Source: Verrucomicrobiales bacterium | GTDB taxonomy: Bacteria; Verrucomicrobiota; Verrucomicrobiia; Verrucomicrobiales; DEV007 | Direction of reading: 5' to 3' | NCBI GenBank assembly: GCA_021648365.1 | Contig: JAKISY010000038.1 | Location: forward strand, 1-39,006 | DNA length: 39,006 nt | Part shown: piece by piece, positions 8,988 through 18,357 of the stretch | How positions within the stretch are numbered: position 1 is the stretch's first letter | Layout: every line of letters starts with the position of its first letter | The notes under the pieces: model-generated | The model's input: only the letters and a program-made list of their open reading frames with translations | What the model was told of the DNA's origin: nothing | Database searches by the model: none | Translations under genes and position numbers: made by a program

Positions 8988-9449
8988 ATGAAACCTAGTG
9001 AGAACCTTATCGTTGATAGCTTCCTTCCCAAAAGCGCGCCAGCAGGTCAGTCGAAGCAGTTACAGGAATCCGCGCCCTTCACCCTTCCTCCGCTGGTGCA
9101 AAAGCTTCGCGAAGGCTTTAAGCTGCTCGAATTTCAACGGCTTCAAGATTTGTTGCGCATTCCCGAAGAAGAATTGGCTCGTTATTTGGGCATTTCTTCT
9201 GCCACCTTGCACCGCCGCAAAAAACAAGGCCAATTAGAAACTCCAGAAAGCGAGCGCATCGTTCGTTTTGCCCGCTTGTTTGGGCTAGGGGTCGAGGTTT
9301 TCGGCTCTCAAGACGCCTCCCGAGAATGGCTCAAAACGCCCAACCCTGGCACCGCCGCCGAAGCACCGCTCTCTTACGCCGACACAGAGTTCGGTGCACG
9401 TGAAGTAGAGAATCTTTTAGGCAGGATCGACTATGGTGTATTCAGCTAA
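8988..9449 (+). CDS. Xre/MbcA/ParS-type antitoxin
   Basis: The 153-residue protein has an HTH region at about residues 45-90 (FQRLQDLLRIPEEELARYLG, then ISSATLHRRKKQG) followed by the DUF2384-type segment (SERIVRFARLFGLGVEVFGS, EWLKTPNPG). Antitoxins of this family pair with RES-domain toxins, and a RES gene follows with a 17-bp overlap. It is expected to neutralise the toxin and repress the operon through the HTH. The first about 35 residues (polar, Ser/Pro rich) are not conserved. Confidence 0.92.
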   Translation: MKPSENLIVDSFLPKSAPAGQSKQLQESAPFTLPPLVQKLREGFKLLEFQRLQDLLRIPEEELARYLGISSATLHRRKKQGQLETPESERIVRFARLFGLGVEVFGSQDASREWLKTPNPGTAAEAPLSYADTEFGAREVENLLGRIDYGVFS

Positions 9450-9960
9450 AAAAAACACAGTGCCAGCACCAGTAACTAACAGCGATGTCGTGCATGGCTA
9501 CCGTATCGTATCTCCGCGCTGGGCAGATGATGCCCTTTCGGGTGAGGGGGCGCGAAAATTTGGCGGACGCTGGAATTCTCCAGGCCGGGCCATGGTCTAT
9601 CTCGGAGGCAGCCGAGCCTTGGCAGCTCTCGAGATGCTCGTCCATCTCACCAGTCCCGGTAGCCGCTCGAAACCCTATCAAATGATCGAAGTAGCCATCC
9701 CCTGCGATCTCATTTCAGATTACCCGCTCTCCATCCTACCGCAAAGATGGCGCGAGTCCCCGCCGACCCTCATCACGCAAGAAATCGGAGATGACTGGCT
9801 GCAATCCTGCAATTCCATATCCCAGCTTGCTTTACGCGTGCCCTCCACGCTCATCCCAGAAGAAAACAACCTTCTGCTCAACCCCTTGCATCGCGATTTC
9901 AAAAAAATCACCTCTCTACCACCCACCGCTTTCAGTTTTGATACACGCTTGTGCCTATGA
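9433..9960 (+). CDS. RES-domain toxin (NAD+-depleting type)
   Basis: The 175-residue protein contains the three residues that name the RES family: Arg in GGRWNSPG (R46), Glu in ALEMLVHL (E67) and Ser in RVPSTLIPEENNLLLNP (S138). The fold resembles ADP-ribosyltransferases. Characterised members such as MbcT degrade NAD+ when not bound by the Xre antitoxin. All key residues are intact, so the toxin should be active. The start overlaps the antitoxin stop by 17 bp, which indicates translational coupling. The first about 20 residues (SAKKNTVPAPVTNSD) precede the conserved YRIVSPRWAD and may be an extra leader. Confidence 0.92.
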   Translation: MVYSAKKNTVPAPVTNSDVVHGYRIVSPRWADDALSGEGARKFGGRWNSPGRAMVYLGGSRALAALEMLVHLTSPGSRSKPYQMIEVAIPCDLISDYPLSILPQRWRESPPTLITQEIGDDWLQSCNSISQLALRVPSTLIPEENNLLLNPLHRDFKKITSLPPTAFSFDTRLCL

Positions 9961-10053
9961 GATTCTAGCTCTTCGCACAACAGCCATGGCACTCCTAAGG
10001 ATGGCGAAAGTGCGCCACTTGACAGTGATCTCTCTGCATCACACCGTGATGAC

Positions 10054-12498
10054 ATGGAAAAACACCGCTCTCTGATACCTAGTGTAGGCACTAGGTCACT
10101 GCTTTTGCTCTTTGTTGCTCTACTGATAGCGCACCTTCCCCTCACGCAAACCACAGCCGCCCCTCGCCATGCCTTCACTGAGCATGAAATTGCGAAAATC
10201 ATCAAAAAAAACCAAATAGATCGCGCTGCTTTCGATCTTATCAAAGACTACATCTACCCCACCATCCACTCCCCTGTCGCTGATCTAGTCGATTTAACCC
10301 AAGCCCCCATCCCTGGTCAACGACAAATGAAATGGGGAATCCTTAACGTCACAGAAGCCCCCTTTGCAGCCGACCCTACAGGGAAGATCGATAGCACCAA
10401 GGCTATTCAACAAGCGGTCAATTTTGCGCGTGACCATCAACTCGTCTGTTTTTTTCCCGCAGGAGATTATCTGATCTCCGATACCATCGTCTGCGCAAAC
10501 TACCTTTATTTACGCAGCAATTTCAAATTGCAAGGCACCACCATGTATCCCTGCGTTTTGCGTGGCACTGCCAGATTTCCCAACAAAAGAGCCAAACTTA
10601 TATTGGCAGCTAACGCTCCAGGCTTTGATGATCCAGATAATAGAAAACTACTGATTTCCTATAAAGCACTGCCAAATTTAAAACCGCGCTTCAAAAAAGG
10701 CTACGCAAATGACGAGCAAGCCAACATCCTCTACAATCAACTTTTCACTGACATCGATATCGAAATCCGACCAGGAAACCCTGGTGCTGTAGCCATACGC
10801 ATGCAAGGTGCTGAGGGCTCCAGCATCCAGAACACCACCATCAACCTAGGTGACGGATTGCTCGGCATCCAAGGACTGGCAGGCTCAGGCGGCAGTCACC
10901 ATAACATCCACATCATCGGCGGAAAAGTGGGTATCGACAGCAGAGGACTTGGCGTGGAGTTCTCCTTAAAATCAACAGGCACTCAACCTGGACCGACCCT
11001 TACCCATATCACCTTAGAAAACCAAAAAGAAACCGCCCTTATCAACCGCTCTCGTGGCCCCTTAGTCTGTGTCGGATTAAAAATTCTATCCTCCACCAAC
11101 GGACCGCTAATAAAAAATCTCAAATCCAATGGCATCAATGGCAGCTTAGCACTCATAGACAGCGAACTGATTTTTTCAAAACCTGGGAACCATCTAGCGA
11201 TAGAAGCAGAACGCAGCTTTTACCTCCGAAACACCTTCGTTAAAAACGCTAAAGAAATCTATCCCTCTTACCTGTCTGGAGCAGGTTGGCAGCACATCAA
11301 AGAACTCGCTGTTCCACTTGCGATCAAATCCCGCGTAGGCTCGCAGATGAGCGAGCATGTTTACATCGATGGCAAAATATCGACTCAGCGATATTTTAAA
11401 ATCACCCCCTCCTCCGCTCCTCCCGCAAACTTACGCTCTAAACATATATGGGGGAAACATTTTCCTAGCTGGGAAAAAAAGGGGATCGCCAACGTCAAAG
11501 AAGAGCCCTACCTTGCATCAGGCGATGGCATCGTGGATGATACCCAAGCCATTCAGAAAGCCATTGATACCAATCCCATCGTATTTTTGCCTAAAGGGGT
11601 TTACAACATCTCTAGCCCTTTGCGATTAAAACCCAATACCAAGTTGATTGGCCTTTCAAACGTCCTGTCTTCGATCATCTCGCGCGATCCAGTTGGCATA
11701 TTTGATGCCCCTAATAACCCTAGAGCCCTGATTGAAACAGCAGACACCGCTGACGCCGAGACGGTCATTGCCTTTTTAGGCGTTTTTATTAACTTTCAAA
11801 GCCGCCGACTAGGCGCGAGCAAAGAATCCGGGCACATGGGCATTCATTGGAGGTCTGGAGGCAACTCCATGATTCGCTCGATCTGGCTGATGCCCAAAAG
11901 GCTCTACGGGTTTGAAACCTATCGCAACTTGACCAATCAAAAATTCAATGCTCCGTCCATGAAGGTCAGTGGAAATGGCGGCGGAAAAATCTATAACCTC
12001 TACATACACAATGTCAGTCCTGCGCTTAGGTCTTATAGACACCTCATCATCGAGGATACGCAGCAGCCGCTCTCCTTTTACCATCTGCACGCACAGCACA
12101 CTCCTAGTGAATTTCAGCTAGAATTCAAAAATGCGAAGAACGTCTCCGTCTATGGGATCAAATGTGAATACGACACTGAACAGGATTCGGCTGCCTTGAG
12201 GGCTGTGAATTGTGATAACCTGAAACTATACGGACACGCTGGAGTAGCACAACCCGCCGAGGGAGGTACACATTATGTGTTTCAAAATTGCACCAACTTT
12301 CTGATGGCAGTGACCAGCGATCAACCCACTTTCCAGCCAACAAATAAAGAATCCATTCATGGTGGATTAAGGGTCATGCTAAAGCGCTACGTGGATGAAT
12401 ACCACTTCTTGAAAGAAACATCAGCAGACTCAGAATTCACGATGCCGCCCTTGCATCGAGCTACCTTGTACATCCGAGGCGAGCCCCGGTTTGAATAA
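10054..12498 (+). CDS. secreted tandem beta-helix protein (pectate-lyase-3 / GH55-like)
   Basis: The 814-residue protein has an N-terminal signal sequence (hydrophobic LLLLFVALLIAHLPL, cleavage near TAAP). Two pectate-lyase-3-type modules begin with matching motifs: FAADPTGKIDSTKAIQQAV with CFFPAGDYLISDTI near residue 110, and SGDGIVDDTQAIQKAI with VFLPKGVYNIS near residue 490. Tandem right-handed beta-helices of this sort occur in GH55 beta-1,3-glucanases and related polysaccharide-active proteins. I could not identify catalytic residues with confidence, so the substrate stays open. It follows the RES toxin by 93 bp and is not obviously part of that operon. Confidence 0.8.
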   Translation: MEKHRSLIPSVGTRSLLLLFVALLIAHLPLTQTTAAPRHAFTEHEIAKIIKKNQIDRAAFDLIKDYIYPTIHSPVADLVDLTQAPIPGQRQMKWGILNVTEAPFAADPTGKIDSTKAIQQAVNFARDHQLVCFFPAGDYLISDTIVCANYLYLRSNFKLQGTTMYPCVLRGTARFPNKRAKLILAANAPGFDDPDNRKLLISYKALPNLKPRFKKGYANDEQANILYNQLFTDIDIEIRPGNPGAVAIRMQGAEGSSIQNTTINLGDGLLGIQGLAGSGGSHHNIHIIGGKVGIDSRGLGVEFSLKSTGTQPGPTLTHITLENQKETALINRSRGPLVCVGLKILSSTNGPLIKNLKSNGINGSLALIDSELIFSKPGNHLAIEAERSFYLRNTFVKNAKEIYPSYLSGAGWQHIKELAVPLAIKSRVGSQMSEHVYIDGKISTQRYFKITPSSAPPANLRSKHIWGKHFPSWEKKGIANVKEEPYLASGDGIVDDTQAIQKAIDTNPIVFLPKGVYNISSPLRLKPNTKLIGLSNVLSSIISRDPVGIFDAPNNPRALIETADTADAETVIAFLGVFINFQSRRLGASKESGHMGIHWRSGGNSMIRSIWLMPKRLYGFETYRNLTNQKFNAPSMKVSGNGGGKIYNLYIHNVSPALRSYRHLIIEDTQQPLSFYHLHAQHTPSEFQLEFKNAKNVSVYGIKCEYDTEQDSAALRAVNCDNLKLYGHAGVAQPAEGGTHYVFQNCTNFLMAVTSDQPTFQPTNKESIHGGLRVMLKRYVDEYHFLKETSADSEFTMPPLHRATLYIRGEPRFE

Positions 12499-12503
12499 AA
12501 TCA

Positions 12504-12550
12504 ACGACTTGGGAGTTGGGTAAGTTATTTTTGAGTGACTCCTTGGGATA
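12504..12550 (-). repeat. solo half of the dispersed AGGAGTC repeat
   Basis: Read on the minus strand, this stretch closely matches 29213-29251. Both contain AAGGAGTC, then a CAAAAATAACTTACCCAACT core, then CC and a short CG-ended tail. It lies 6 bp after the stop codon of the beta-helix gene. The other copy is part of a longer inverted-repeat element, so this one looks like a single arm left by, or derived from, that family. Confidence 0.65.
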
Positions 12551-12598
12551 AAAGCCCCCACTTGACCACGAGTCAAAGCCTCATTACTCTCAACTCCT

Positions 12599-13129
12599 AT
12601 GAAATACCTAATCATCGCCTGCAGTCTGAATCCTGAAAGCAAAAGCCGTATCCTTGCGCAAGCCGCGCTAGAATCTCTCAAATCTAAAAATGCCGATGTC
12701 GAACTGATCGACCTCGCCAAACTCAAGCTGCCACTTTGTGACGGAGGAGCCGTTTATGGCGACCCCGCGGTGCAAGAGCTAGCGGGCAAAGTCGAAGCCG
12801 CCGATGGCATTCTGATCGCCACCCCGATCTACAACTACACGATCAATGCCGCAGTCAAAAATATGATCGAGCTCACCGGTCGAGCGTGGACAGAAAAAAT
12901 CGCTGGCTTCCTCTGCGCAGCTGGAGGGCAAGGCAGCTACATGGGCATCATGTCCATTGCCAGCTCTTTGATGCTCGACTTCCGCACGATCATCATCCCG
13001 CGCTTCGTTTACGCCACGGGCGATCAATTCCAAGGAGATCAAATCTCCCACGAAGATCTCAGCGAACGCATCGAGCAGGTCAGCGACGAACTACTGCGCT
13101 TCACCTCCGCTTTGCGCAGCAGCGAGTGA
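12599..13129 (+). CDS. NAD(P)H-dependent FMN reductase family protein
   Basis: The 176-residue flavodoxin-like protein has the N-terminal beta-strand and phosphate loop (IIACSLNPESKSRILAQAAL) and the family block ILIATPIYNYTINAAVKNMI. AAGGQGSYMG follows in the FMN-contacting region. Members reduce FMN, quinones or other small acceptors with NAD(P)H in the cytoplasm. The exact substrate is unknown. The gene is convergent with the KDPG aldolase, 10 bp between ends. Confidence 0.9.
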   Translation: MKYLIIACSLNPESKSRILAQAALESLKSKNADVELIDLAKLKLPLCDGGAVYGDPAVQELAGKVEAADGILIATPIYNYTINAAVKNMIELTGRAWTEKIAGFLCAAGGQGSYMGIMSIASSLMLDFRTIIIPRFVYATGDQFQGDQISHEDLSERIEQVSDELLRFTSALRSSE

Positions 13130-13139
13130 ACACAAACCA

Positions 13140-13787
13140 TCACCCAGCCAACTCACGCGCCTGGCGTGCGTTGGCTTCGATCTGATCCCAGTTTTTTGCT
13201 GCGATCAGATCGCGCGGTGCAATCCAACTGCCACCTATCGCAGTGACCAAAGGCGAATCGAGGTAGTCCATCATGTTGTCCGCCTTGATTCCCCCCAGCG
13301 GGATGAATTGCACGCCTAAGTGCTGGTAAGGTGCTGTGATGTTCTTCAAATGCGCCAAACCTCCCGACGATCCAGCGGGGAAAAACTTCAGCACCTCACA
13401 CCCCAATGCCACGCTCTGATCAATGTCAGTCGGCGTCATGATGCCTGGCCCAAAAGGCAGCCCCTTATCCTGAGCATAACGGATAACCTCAGCATTCACC
13501 CCAGGAGCCACTCCAAAAGCCGCACCTGCAGCCACCACCTCGTCCACTTGTCGCGTATTCAGAATCGTTCCGATGCCCGCCGCCATTTCGGGCATCTCGT
13601 CGCACACCGCTCGCAAACCATCCAGTGCCGCTGGAGTGCGTAGAGTCAGCTCCATCATATCCACACCGCCTCGCAACAAAGCCTGAGCCGTCGGCACCGC
13701 ATCGGCCACTTCGTCGATCACCAAAACCGCGATGATCTTTGAAGCCGCTATTTTTTTTCCTAAATCTGAATCCAAAAGAATACTCAT
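13140..13787 (-). CDS. eda: 2-dehydro-3-deoxyphosphogluconate (KDPG/KHG) aldolase
   Basis: The 215-residue class I aldolase of the Entner-Doudoroff pathway cleaves KDPG to pyruvate and glyceraldehyde-3-phosphate. Signature residues are the ELTLRT block (E46), GIGTILN, and the Schiff-base lysine K134 in EVLKFFPAG. GGI followed by GGSWIAP forms the phosphate-binding end. The length is typical. Its neighbours do not include other Entner-Doudoroff genes. Confidence 0.94.
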   Translation of the reverse strand: MSILLDSDLGKKIAASKIIAVLVIDEVADAVPTAQALLRGGVDMMELTLRTPAALDGLRAVCDEMPEMAAGIGTILNTRQVDEVVAAGAAFGVAPGVNAEVIRYAQDKGLPFGPGIMTPTDIDQSVALGCEVLKFFPAGSSGGLAHLKNITAPYQHLGVQFIPLGGIKADNMMDYLDSPLVTAIGGSWIAPRDLIAAKNWDQIEANARQARELAG

Positions 13788-13851
13788 AGCTGCAGAGTTT
13801 CACCGAGTTCGTGCTAAGTCAAACCTTAGAAAAAAAGTTGACCACCTCTAT

Positions 13852-15498
13852 TCATTTAAAGGATTTACTTCTAATAAAAACTTTAACCGCCATGCTCATT
13901 TCCTTTGGATCAGCGTAGTTAAACCAGAGAGCCACCTCCTTTTCATTCATGTAAGAGGGAGTCTGCCTACTCTGCAAAACAAAATCACCCAACAAAACAA
14001 CCCTTTCTGGGTCAGCTAACAACATTTCAACAATTGCCCACATGTAGCCATAATCTTCCGCTCTTCGATCCCCTCCCCATATAATTCTTTTCATATTAGG
14101 CTCCCCACCATTTCTCACTATTTTTCGCAGCGCATCATGCCAAGCTGTATTCCTCCTAAATCCATCCCTATTAAAGTCCTTCCCCGAATAATGAACCGAA
14201 GCAACTCCAGTTAATTTATGCTCTAAGTGATACCCTAATCCAGTATGTAACCAATATGCCTGATCGCCACTTCTAAGTGTCAATTTGAAAAGTGCTTCGG
14301 GAAGATGATGAACCACCCTATTAAATGTCCAATTCTGATCTGGATCAGAATATCTTTTGGGGTCACGAATCCTTGCCACTAAAAAACGATTGTCTTTATC
14401 CTCGATGAAGCCGTAGACACTAGCGAGCGAAAAAGCCGCATCGCGATGTTTCGCATCATCAATACTTTTAAGATACCTCTTCATTATAGGCTCCATGGCT
14501 TCCTTATCAGGCAATACCAACAGAAAACGGAACCTTCCATCCTCTCCATACTGGGTAATAGGTGCCCTTAACCCATAAGGAGTCATGAAATCTCCTTTTT
14601 CAAAATCAGCCCTTAAGGCAGGAAAAACATTCGCAAGCTCGACCCAAGTTTCCTCTGCAATCCTAGCATAATCACCAACACTAGAAAACGGGGAAACTAT
14701 ATTGAAATGCGGAGTTTCTCTCGCTCTCATCCTATGCAAATCAATCGTCAGAGGCTCGAACTTATCTAAAGTTTTTCGATATTTTTCATACAGTCCTTTC
14801 CATCTCGCGCTGCTACTTTCATCAGATTTTGTTACTTCAATATACCTATTTATACGCAGCGCGACATGACTCATAATCAAATTAGCCGATTCTGGATGGT
14901 TTAGAGAACTCTGCGCACGAACCATACCCTCACCACCTTCTATGAACAGCTCTTCAGCGGCAGGAGTCATTTCTCTCAATAGCATCGAATATCCCAACAA
15001 ATGCTTAGTTCGGAATGCATGCCAACTAGCACTCTCCCCCTGTTGCTTTGACGCTTTGTTTAGATATGCAATGGCCTCTTCGATATGATTCGCGTTTATT
15101 AATGCTTTTCCCGCTGAGTTCTTGAACTTAAGAACTTCTTTATTAGCTCCGCCATGTAATTGTTCTTTAATATTAGCAGCATGCAAGCAAGCTCGTTTCG
15201 TGCGCTCTAATATTTCCCTACCTGTCCAATTTAATAAGAAGTGCTGAGTCAGGAATTCAAATTTGGATACTGGCAGTATAAAGCGTTTTCCATCCATGCG
15301 TTTAATGGAAACTTGCCCATCCTTTACTTTTTCGATGCGCGCCTCAATAACTCTCCCCTTCAAATCCACCAACTTATGCATCTCTTCCGCCTTACCCTCG
15401 CGCCCTAGGTAACACAAAGATATTAAGATGGTAATCACCTTCCAAAATGGCAATGCTCTGCCTACCTTTAACTCTCTCGATGACATTAATACCCTCAT
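13852..15498 (-). CDS. exported SHD1-like domain protein, possible degenerate peptidase
   Basis: The 548-residue protein may start at 15498 or at the second Met (15486). A hydrophobic N-terminal segment (FWKVITILISLCYLG) suggests export. Residues about 42-92 (LKGRVIEARIEKV, DGQVSIKRMDGKRFILPVSK, then FLLNW) match the SHD1-like domain common in PVC secreted proteins. The middle has helical, TPR-like character. Near the C-terminus, VVHHLPEALF followed by YWLHTGLGYHLEH resembles the helix pair of gluzincin metallopeptidases but lacks HExxH. If that relation is correct the enzyme is inactive. This part is inference, and no definite function is assigned. Confidence 0.7.
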   Translation of the reverse strand: MRVLMSSRELKVGRALPFWKVITILISLCYLGREGKAEEMHKLVDLKGRVIEARIEKVKDGQVSIKRMDGKRFILPVSKFEFLTQHFLLNWTGREILERTKRACLHAANIKEQLHGGANKEVLKFKNSAGKALINANHIEEAIAYLNKASKQQGESASWHAFRTKHLLGYSMLLREMTPAAEELFIEGGEGMVRAQSSLNHPESANLIMSHVALRINRYIEVTKSDESSSARWKGLYEKYRKTLDKFEPLTIDLHRMRARETPHFNIVSPFSSVGDYARIAEETWVELANVFPALRADFEKGDFMTPYGLRAPITQYGEDGRFRFLLVLPDKEAMEPIMKRYLKSIDDAKHRDAAFSLASVYGFIEDKDNRFLVARIRDPKRYSDPDQNWTFNRVVHHLPEALFKLTLRSGDQAYWLHTGLGYHLEHKLTGVASVHYSGKDFNRDGFRRNTAWHDALRKIVRNGGEPNMKRIIWGGDRRAEDYGYMWAIVEMLLADPERVVLLGDFVLQSRQTPSYMNEKEVALWFNYADPKEMSMAVKVFIRSKSFK

Positions 15499-15555
15499 AT
15501 AGTAATCAAAATAGCAAGTATGTGTAGTAAATGCAAGTGGACTAAATACACCGGC

Positions 15556-16265
15556 TTACTCACCGCCATCATAAGCAGCATAGGCCACCGCTTTAGCGCA
15601 ATCTGAGCTGCCTTTGCTTTTGCTCTTCGGCAGAAACGATCCCCACTCAAAGCTCAACTTCACCGAAGCAAAGTGCTGCGCCACACTGGAGCGGAAAAAC
15701 GCTCCTTCGTAATCGGTCAATAGTGCCACCCCGTTAGCTAACTCGAAGCGCAAACCTGCACCAGCTGATAACCAATCGGTGCCAGGCGCCGCTCCATTGT
15801 CTTCAGCGGAAAAGCCTCCAACACGATTCACGTTGTTTCCCGTCACCAGTGCAAAGGAGAAGTTTGCAGCGACGCTGCCACGGTGCCGTTCTCTGGCATG
15901 TATTCGTGTTCCCAAGCCAAACGCACCTGTGATACCAAGCGCCCCCATGTGGTCGCGCGCACATGCGTCGCCTGCCAGCCGAGGAGGCTGACCATGGATT
16001 CAAAATCGGTTCCATCGTAGTCCAGTGCAGCTCTTCCGCCACCACGTTCGCTGTAGGGATCCACGTCACCCATCGCATAACGCACTCCAGCGATCGGACC
16101 GGTGGTGATGTTGTTGCCCAAATTGAAGTTGCACCCGAAATTCAGGCGAATGTTGTGGCTCTGGCTATCTGCATCGCCACGCCCTCGACCACCGAGACCG
16201 GTGTTGCGGGAGATGTCATTGTTTTTGTGAACAACATTAAAGATCCACTTCTCACCGCTAGACAC
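15556..16265 (-). pseudogene. frameshifted autotransporter beta-domain remnant
   Basis: Two overlapping frames together read as the C-terminal membrane barrel of a type V autotransporter. The first (16265 to 15843) ends in TWGRLVSQVRLAWEHEYMPE. The second (entered near 15900, ending 15556) continues with GSVAANFSFALVTGNN, DWLSAGAGLRFELANG and VKLSFEW. The shift lies in roughly 15880-15910, since the barrel sequence is good on both sides of it. No passenger domain or signal peptide is present upstream, and the frame begins (GTG) 6 bp after the stop of the LRR lipoprotein gene. The gene therefore lost its 5' part and then acquired a frameshift. A sequencing error could explain the frameshift but not the missing passenger. 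Confidence 0.75.
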
Positions 16266-16271
16266 AAGCCC

Positions 16272-17246
16272 CTACTTAAATTCCCCCGCATCATACTTCG
16301 GCCAAAATTGTGCAGGAGGTAGCAGCGCATTTTGATCGCCTTCAAAAATGGTGCCTATCTGAGTCATCGTCGTGATCGCACGAACCCCATCGATGCCTTT
16401 GGTGATCTTAGCTGGATCAAACACCAAACGAGTCAACGGCAAGCTCGCCAGAGAACTCAGATCCGTCACCGGCGTTCCTCCTATATGAATCCTTTGAATT
16501 TGAGTTTTTGCCAAAGGACTCACATCCTCCACTTTGGTGCGATGCAAAGTCACGCTCACCAAAGGACTACCCGCTAAAGCGGAGATATCTTTCACCGGCA
16601 AATCCGTCAACCACAACATCTTCAAGGGCATACCCTTGAGTGCGCTGATATCCGAGATTCGGGTTCCTACCATGTTTAACTCTTGGATTGGCAAACCCTT
16701 CAGCGGTGAAATATCCTTCACATTGCTTTTATCGATGTAGAGTTTCTGCAAGTCTTTCATCCCCGCCAACGGCGACAAATCCTCCACCCCTGTGCCATCG
16801 AGAAACAACTCCACCATCGGCATCCCCTTGAGCGCACTGATGTCCGTGATCGGACAAGCCTGCAAATCAATCATCATTAACTCCATGCCACGTAGCGGTT
16901 CGATACTTTTGATCCCACAATTGGACAAGCGCATCGCGATCACTCGCCCGCCATCAATGCTAAATTCCCCGTTGCCCGTGTAAGATTCGTTAGCTTCGCG
17001 CAAAGCCTTGTGCAAAGCCACTTCAGTCCATACTTTGGGATCTTGCGTTTTTTTAACCACGGTTTCCGTTGCGCTAGCTTTGGCAGGCTTAGCTTTTTCT
17101 TGCTCCTTTACGACCTTCTCCGGCGCCGGACTCTCGACCTTCTTTTCAGCTTTTGCCGCTTCATTTTTCACTTTTACCTCCTGCTTCTCCCCACACGAAA
17201 GCATCAACAAGGCCGGCAATATTCCACACAGTAAAATTTTCTTCAT
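16272..17246 (-). CDS. leucine-rich-repeat lipoprotein
   Basis: The start at 17246 gives a lipoprotein signal (MKKILLCGILPALLMLSCG, lipidated Cys18) and 324 residues. A Lys/Glu/Ala/Pro-rich linker (about 20-75) precedes a short variable segment. About eight leucine-rich repeats of roughly 21 residues then follow, with consensus near DISALKGMPLxxLxLxGT (about 110-280). The tail is QFWPKYDAGEF. Such repeats are protein-interaction surfaces, and similar proteins are frequent in Planctomycetes and Verrucomicrobia. The anchor places it in the periplasm or outer membrane. The partner is unknown. Confidence 0.85.
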   Translation of the reverse strand: MKKILLCGILPALLMLSCGEKQEVKVKNEAAKAEKKVESPAPEKVVKEQEKAKPAKASATETVVKKTQDPKVWTEVALHKALREANESYTGNGEFSIDGGRVIAMRLSNCGIKSIEPLRGMELMMIDLQACPITDISALKGMPMVELFLDGTGVEDLSPLAGMKDLQKLYIDKSNVKDISPLKGLPIQELNMVGTRISDISALKGMPLKMLWLTDLPVKDISALAGSPLVSVTLHRTKVEDVSPLAKTQIQRIHIGGTPVTDLSSLASLPLTRLVFDPAKITKGIDGVRAITTMTQIGTIFEGDQNALLPPAQFWPKYDAGEFK

Positions 17247-17486
17247 ATAATTGACCTTCCAACTTCCAAGCTGAAATTGCAAGTGAAGCCCCACCTTTCC
17301 ACTGCCAATGTGCGAAATTAAGCTTAAAAGATTACTTTAATCACCCTAAACTGTCTATTTTGATACAATACTCCAACAAAATGAGACGGAAAGCCTAGTA
17401 TTAAATGACATCCTACTTATACTTCCTCATCGATTTCACAGCATTTAGCTTCCACCTGGCAACATCATTTCAACACCCATAAAACC

Positions 17487-18323
17487 ATGACCAAAGATTT
17501 CCGTCTCAAGCGCCTCTTCAATGCCAAGTCCAATCGTTGTTTCGACGTCGCCGTCGATCACGGTTATTTCAACGAACCAGGTTTTCTCAAAGGCATCGAG
17601 CACATGCCTACGGTGATCAAAACCCTCGCGAATGCCGGTCCCGACGCGATTCAGTTGACCGTCGGCCAGGCTCGCCACTTGCAATCACTGCCCGGTCGTC
17701 AAAAACCCTCTCTCGTGCTACGTTTAGACACCGCTAATATCTACGGGAAAGACCTTCCCGAAGCCCGTTTTTCCTCAGTCATCGAAGAAGCCGCCCTGCA
17801 AGCAGTGCAACTGGACGCTGCCTGCGTGTGCGTGAACCTTTTCCAAATCCCCGGTGCTCCGGACATGACCGATCAATGTGTGGAAAACATTCTACGCCTC
17901 AAACCCGAATGTGATCACTATGGTATGCCTATGATGATCGAGCCGCTGGTCTTCCGCCCCAACTCAGAAGCTGGCGGTTACATGGTCGATGGCGATGAAG
18001 TCAAAATCATCCACCTCGTTCGTCAGGCCGTCGAACTAGGAGCCGACATCATCAAAGCAGATCCTACTGACGACGTTAGTACTTACCACCAAGTAGTGCA
18101 AACGGCAGGTGATGTTCCAGTGCTCGTCCGTGGTGGTGGCAAAGTGGATGACCGCACCATCCTCGAACGCACTGCTGGTTTGCTCGAACAAGGGGTCGCC
18201 GGCATCGTTTACGGGCGCAATGTCATCCAACATGACAACCCCAAAGGCATCACCCAAGCACTGATGGCGATGTTGCACGACAACGCCAGTGTTGAAGACG
18301 CACTTGCGATTGTCAGTAAATAA
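17487..18323 (+). CDS. DhnA/LsrF-type class I aldolase
   Basis: The 278-residue TIM-barrel aldolase has FDVAVDHGYF near the N-terminus, LRLDTANIYG, MMIEPLVFRP and the Schiff-base lysine K190 in ADIIKADPTDD. VPVLVRGGGK and GIVYGRN supply the phosphate-binding loops. The family includes archaeal-type fructose-bisphosphate aldolase and LsrF. It cleaves or transfers between phosphorylated sugars and small carbonyl units. It is the first gene of a tight plus-strand cluster with a dehydrogenase (34 bp later) and a PfkB kinase. The aldolase would be expected to act after the kinase. Confidence 0.9.
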   Translation: MTKDFRLKRLFNAKSNRCFDVAVDHGYFNEPGFLKGIEHMPTVIKTLANAGPDAIQLTVGQARHLQSLPGRQKPSLVLRLDTANIYGKDLPEARFSSVIEEAALQAVQLDAACVCVNLFQIPGAPDMTDQCVENILRLKPECDHYGMPMMIEPLVFRPNSEAGGYMVDGDEVKIIHLVRQAVELGADIIKADPTDDVSTYHQVVQTAGDVPVLVRGGGKVDDRTILERTAGLLEQGVAGIVYGRNVIQHDNPKGITQALMAMLHDNASVEDALAIVSK

Positions 18324-18357
18324 ACCTGATATCCTACTAACACTTATTCTTATCATC

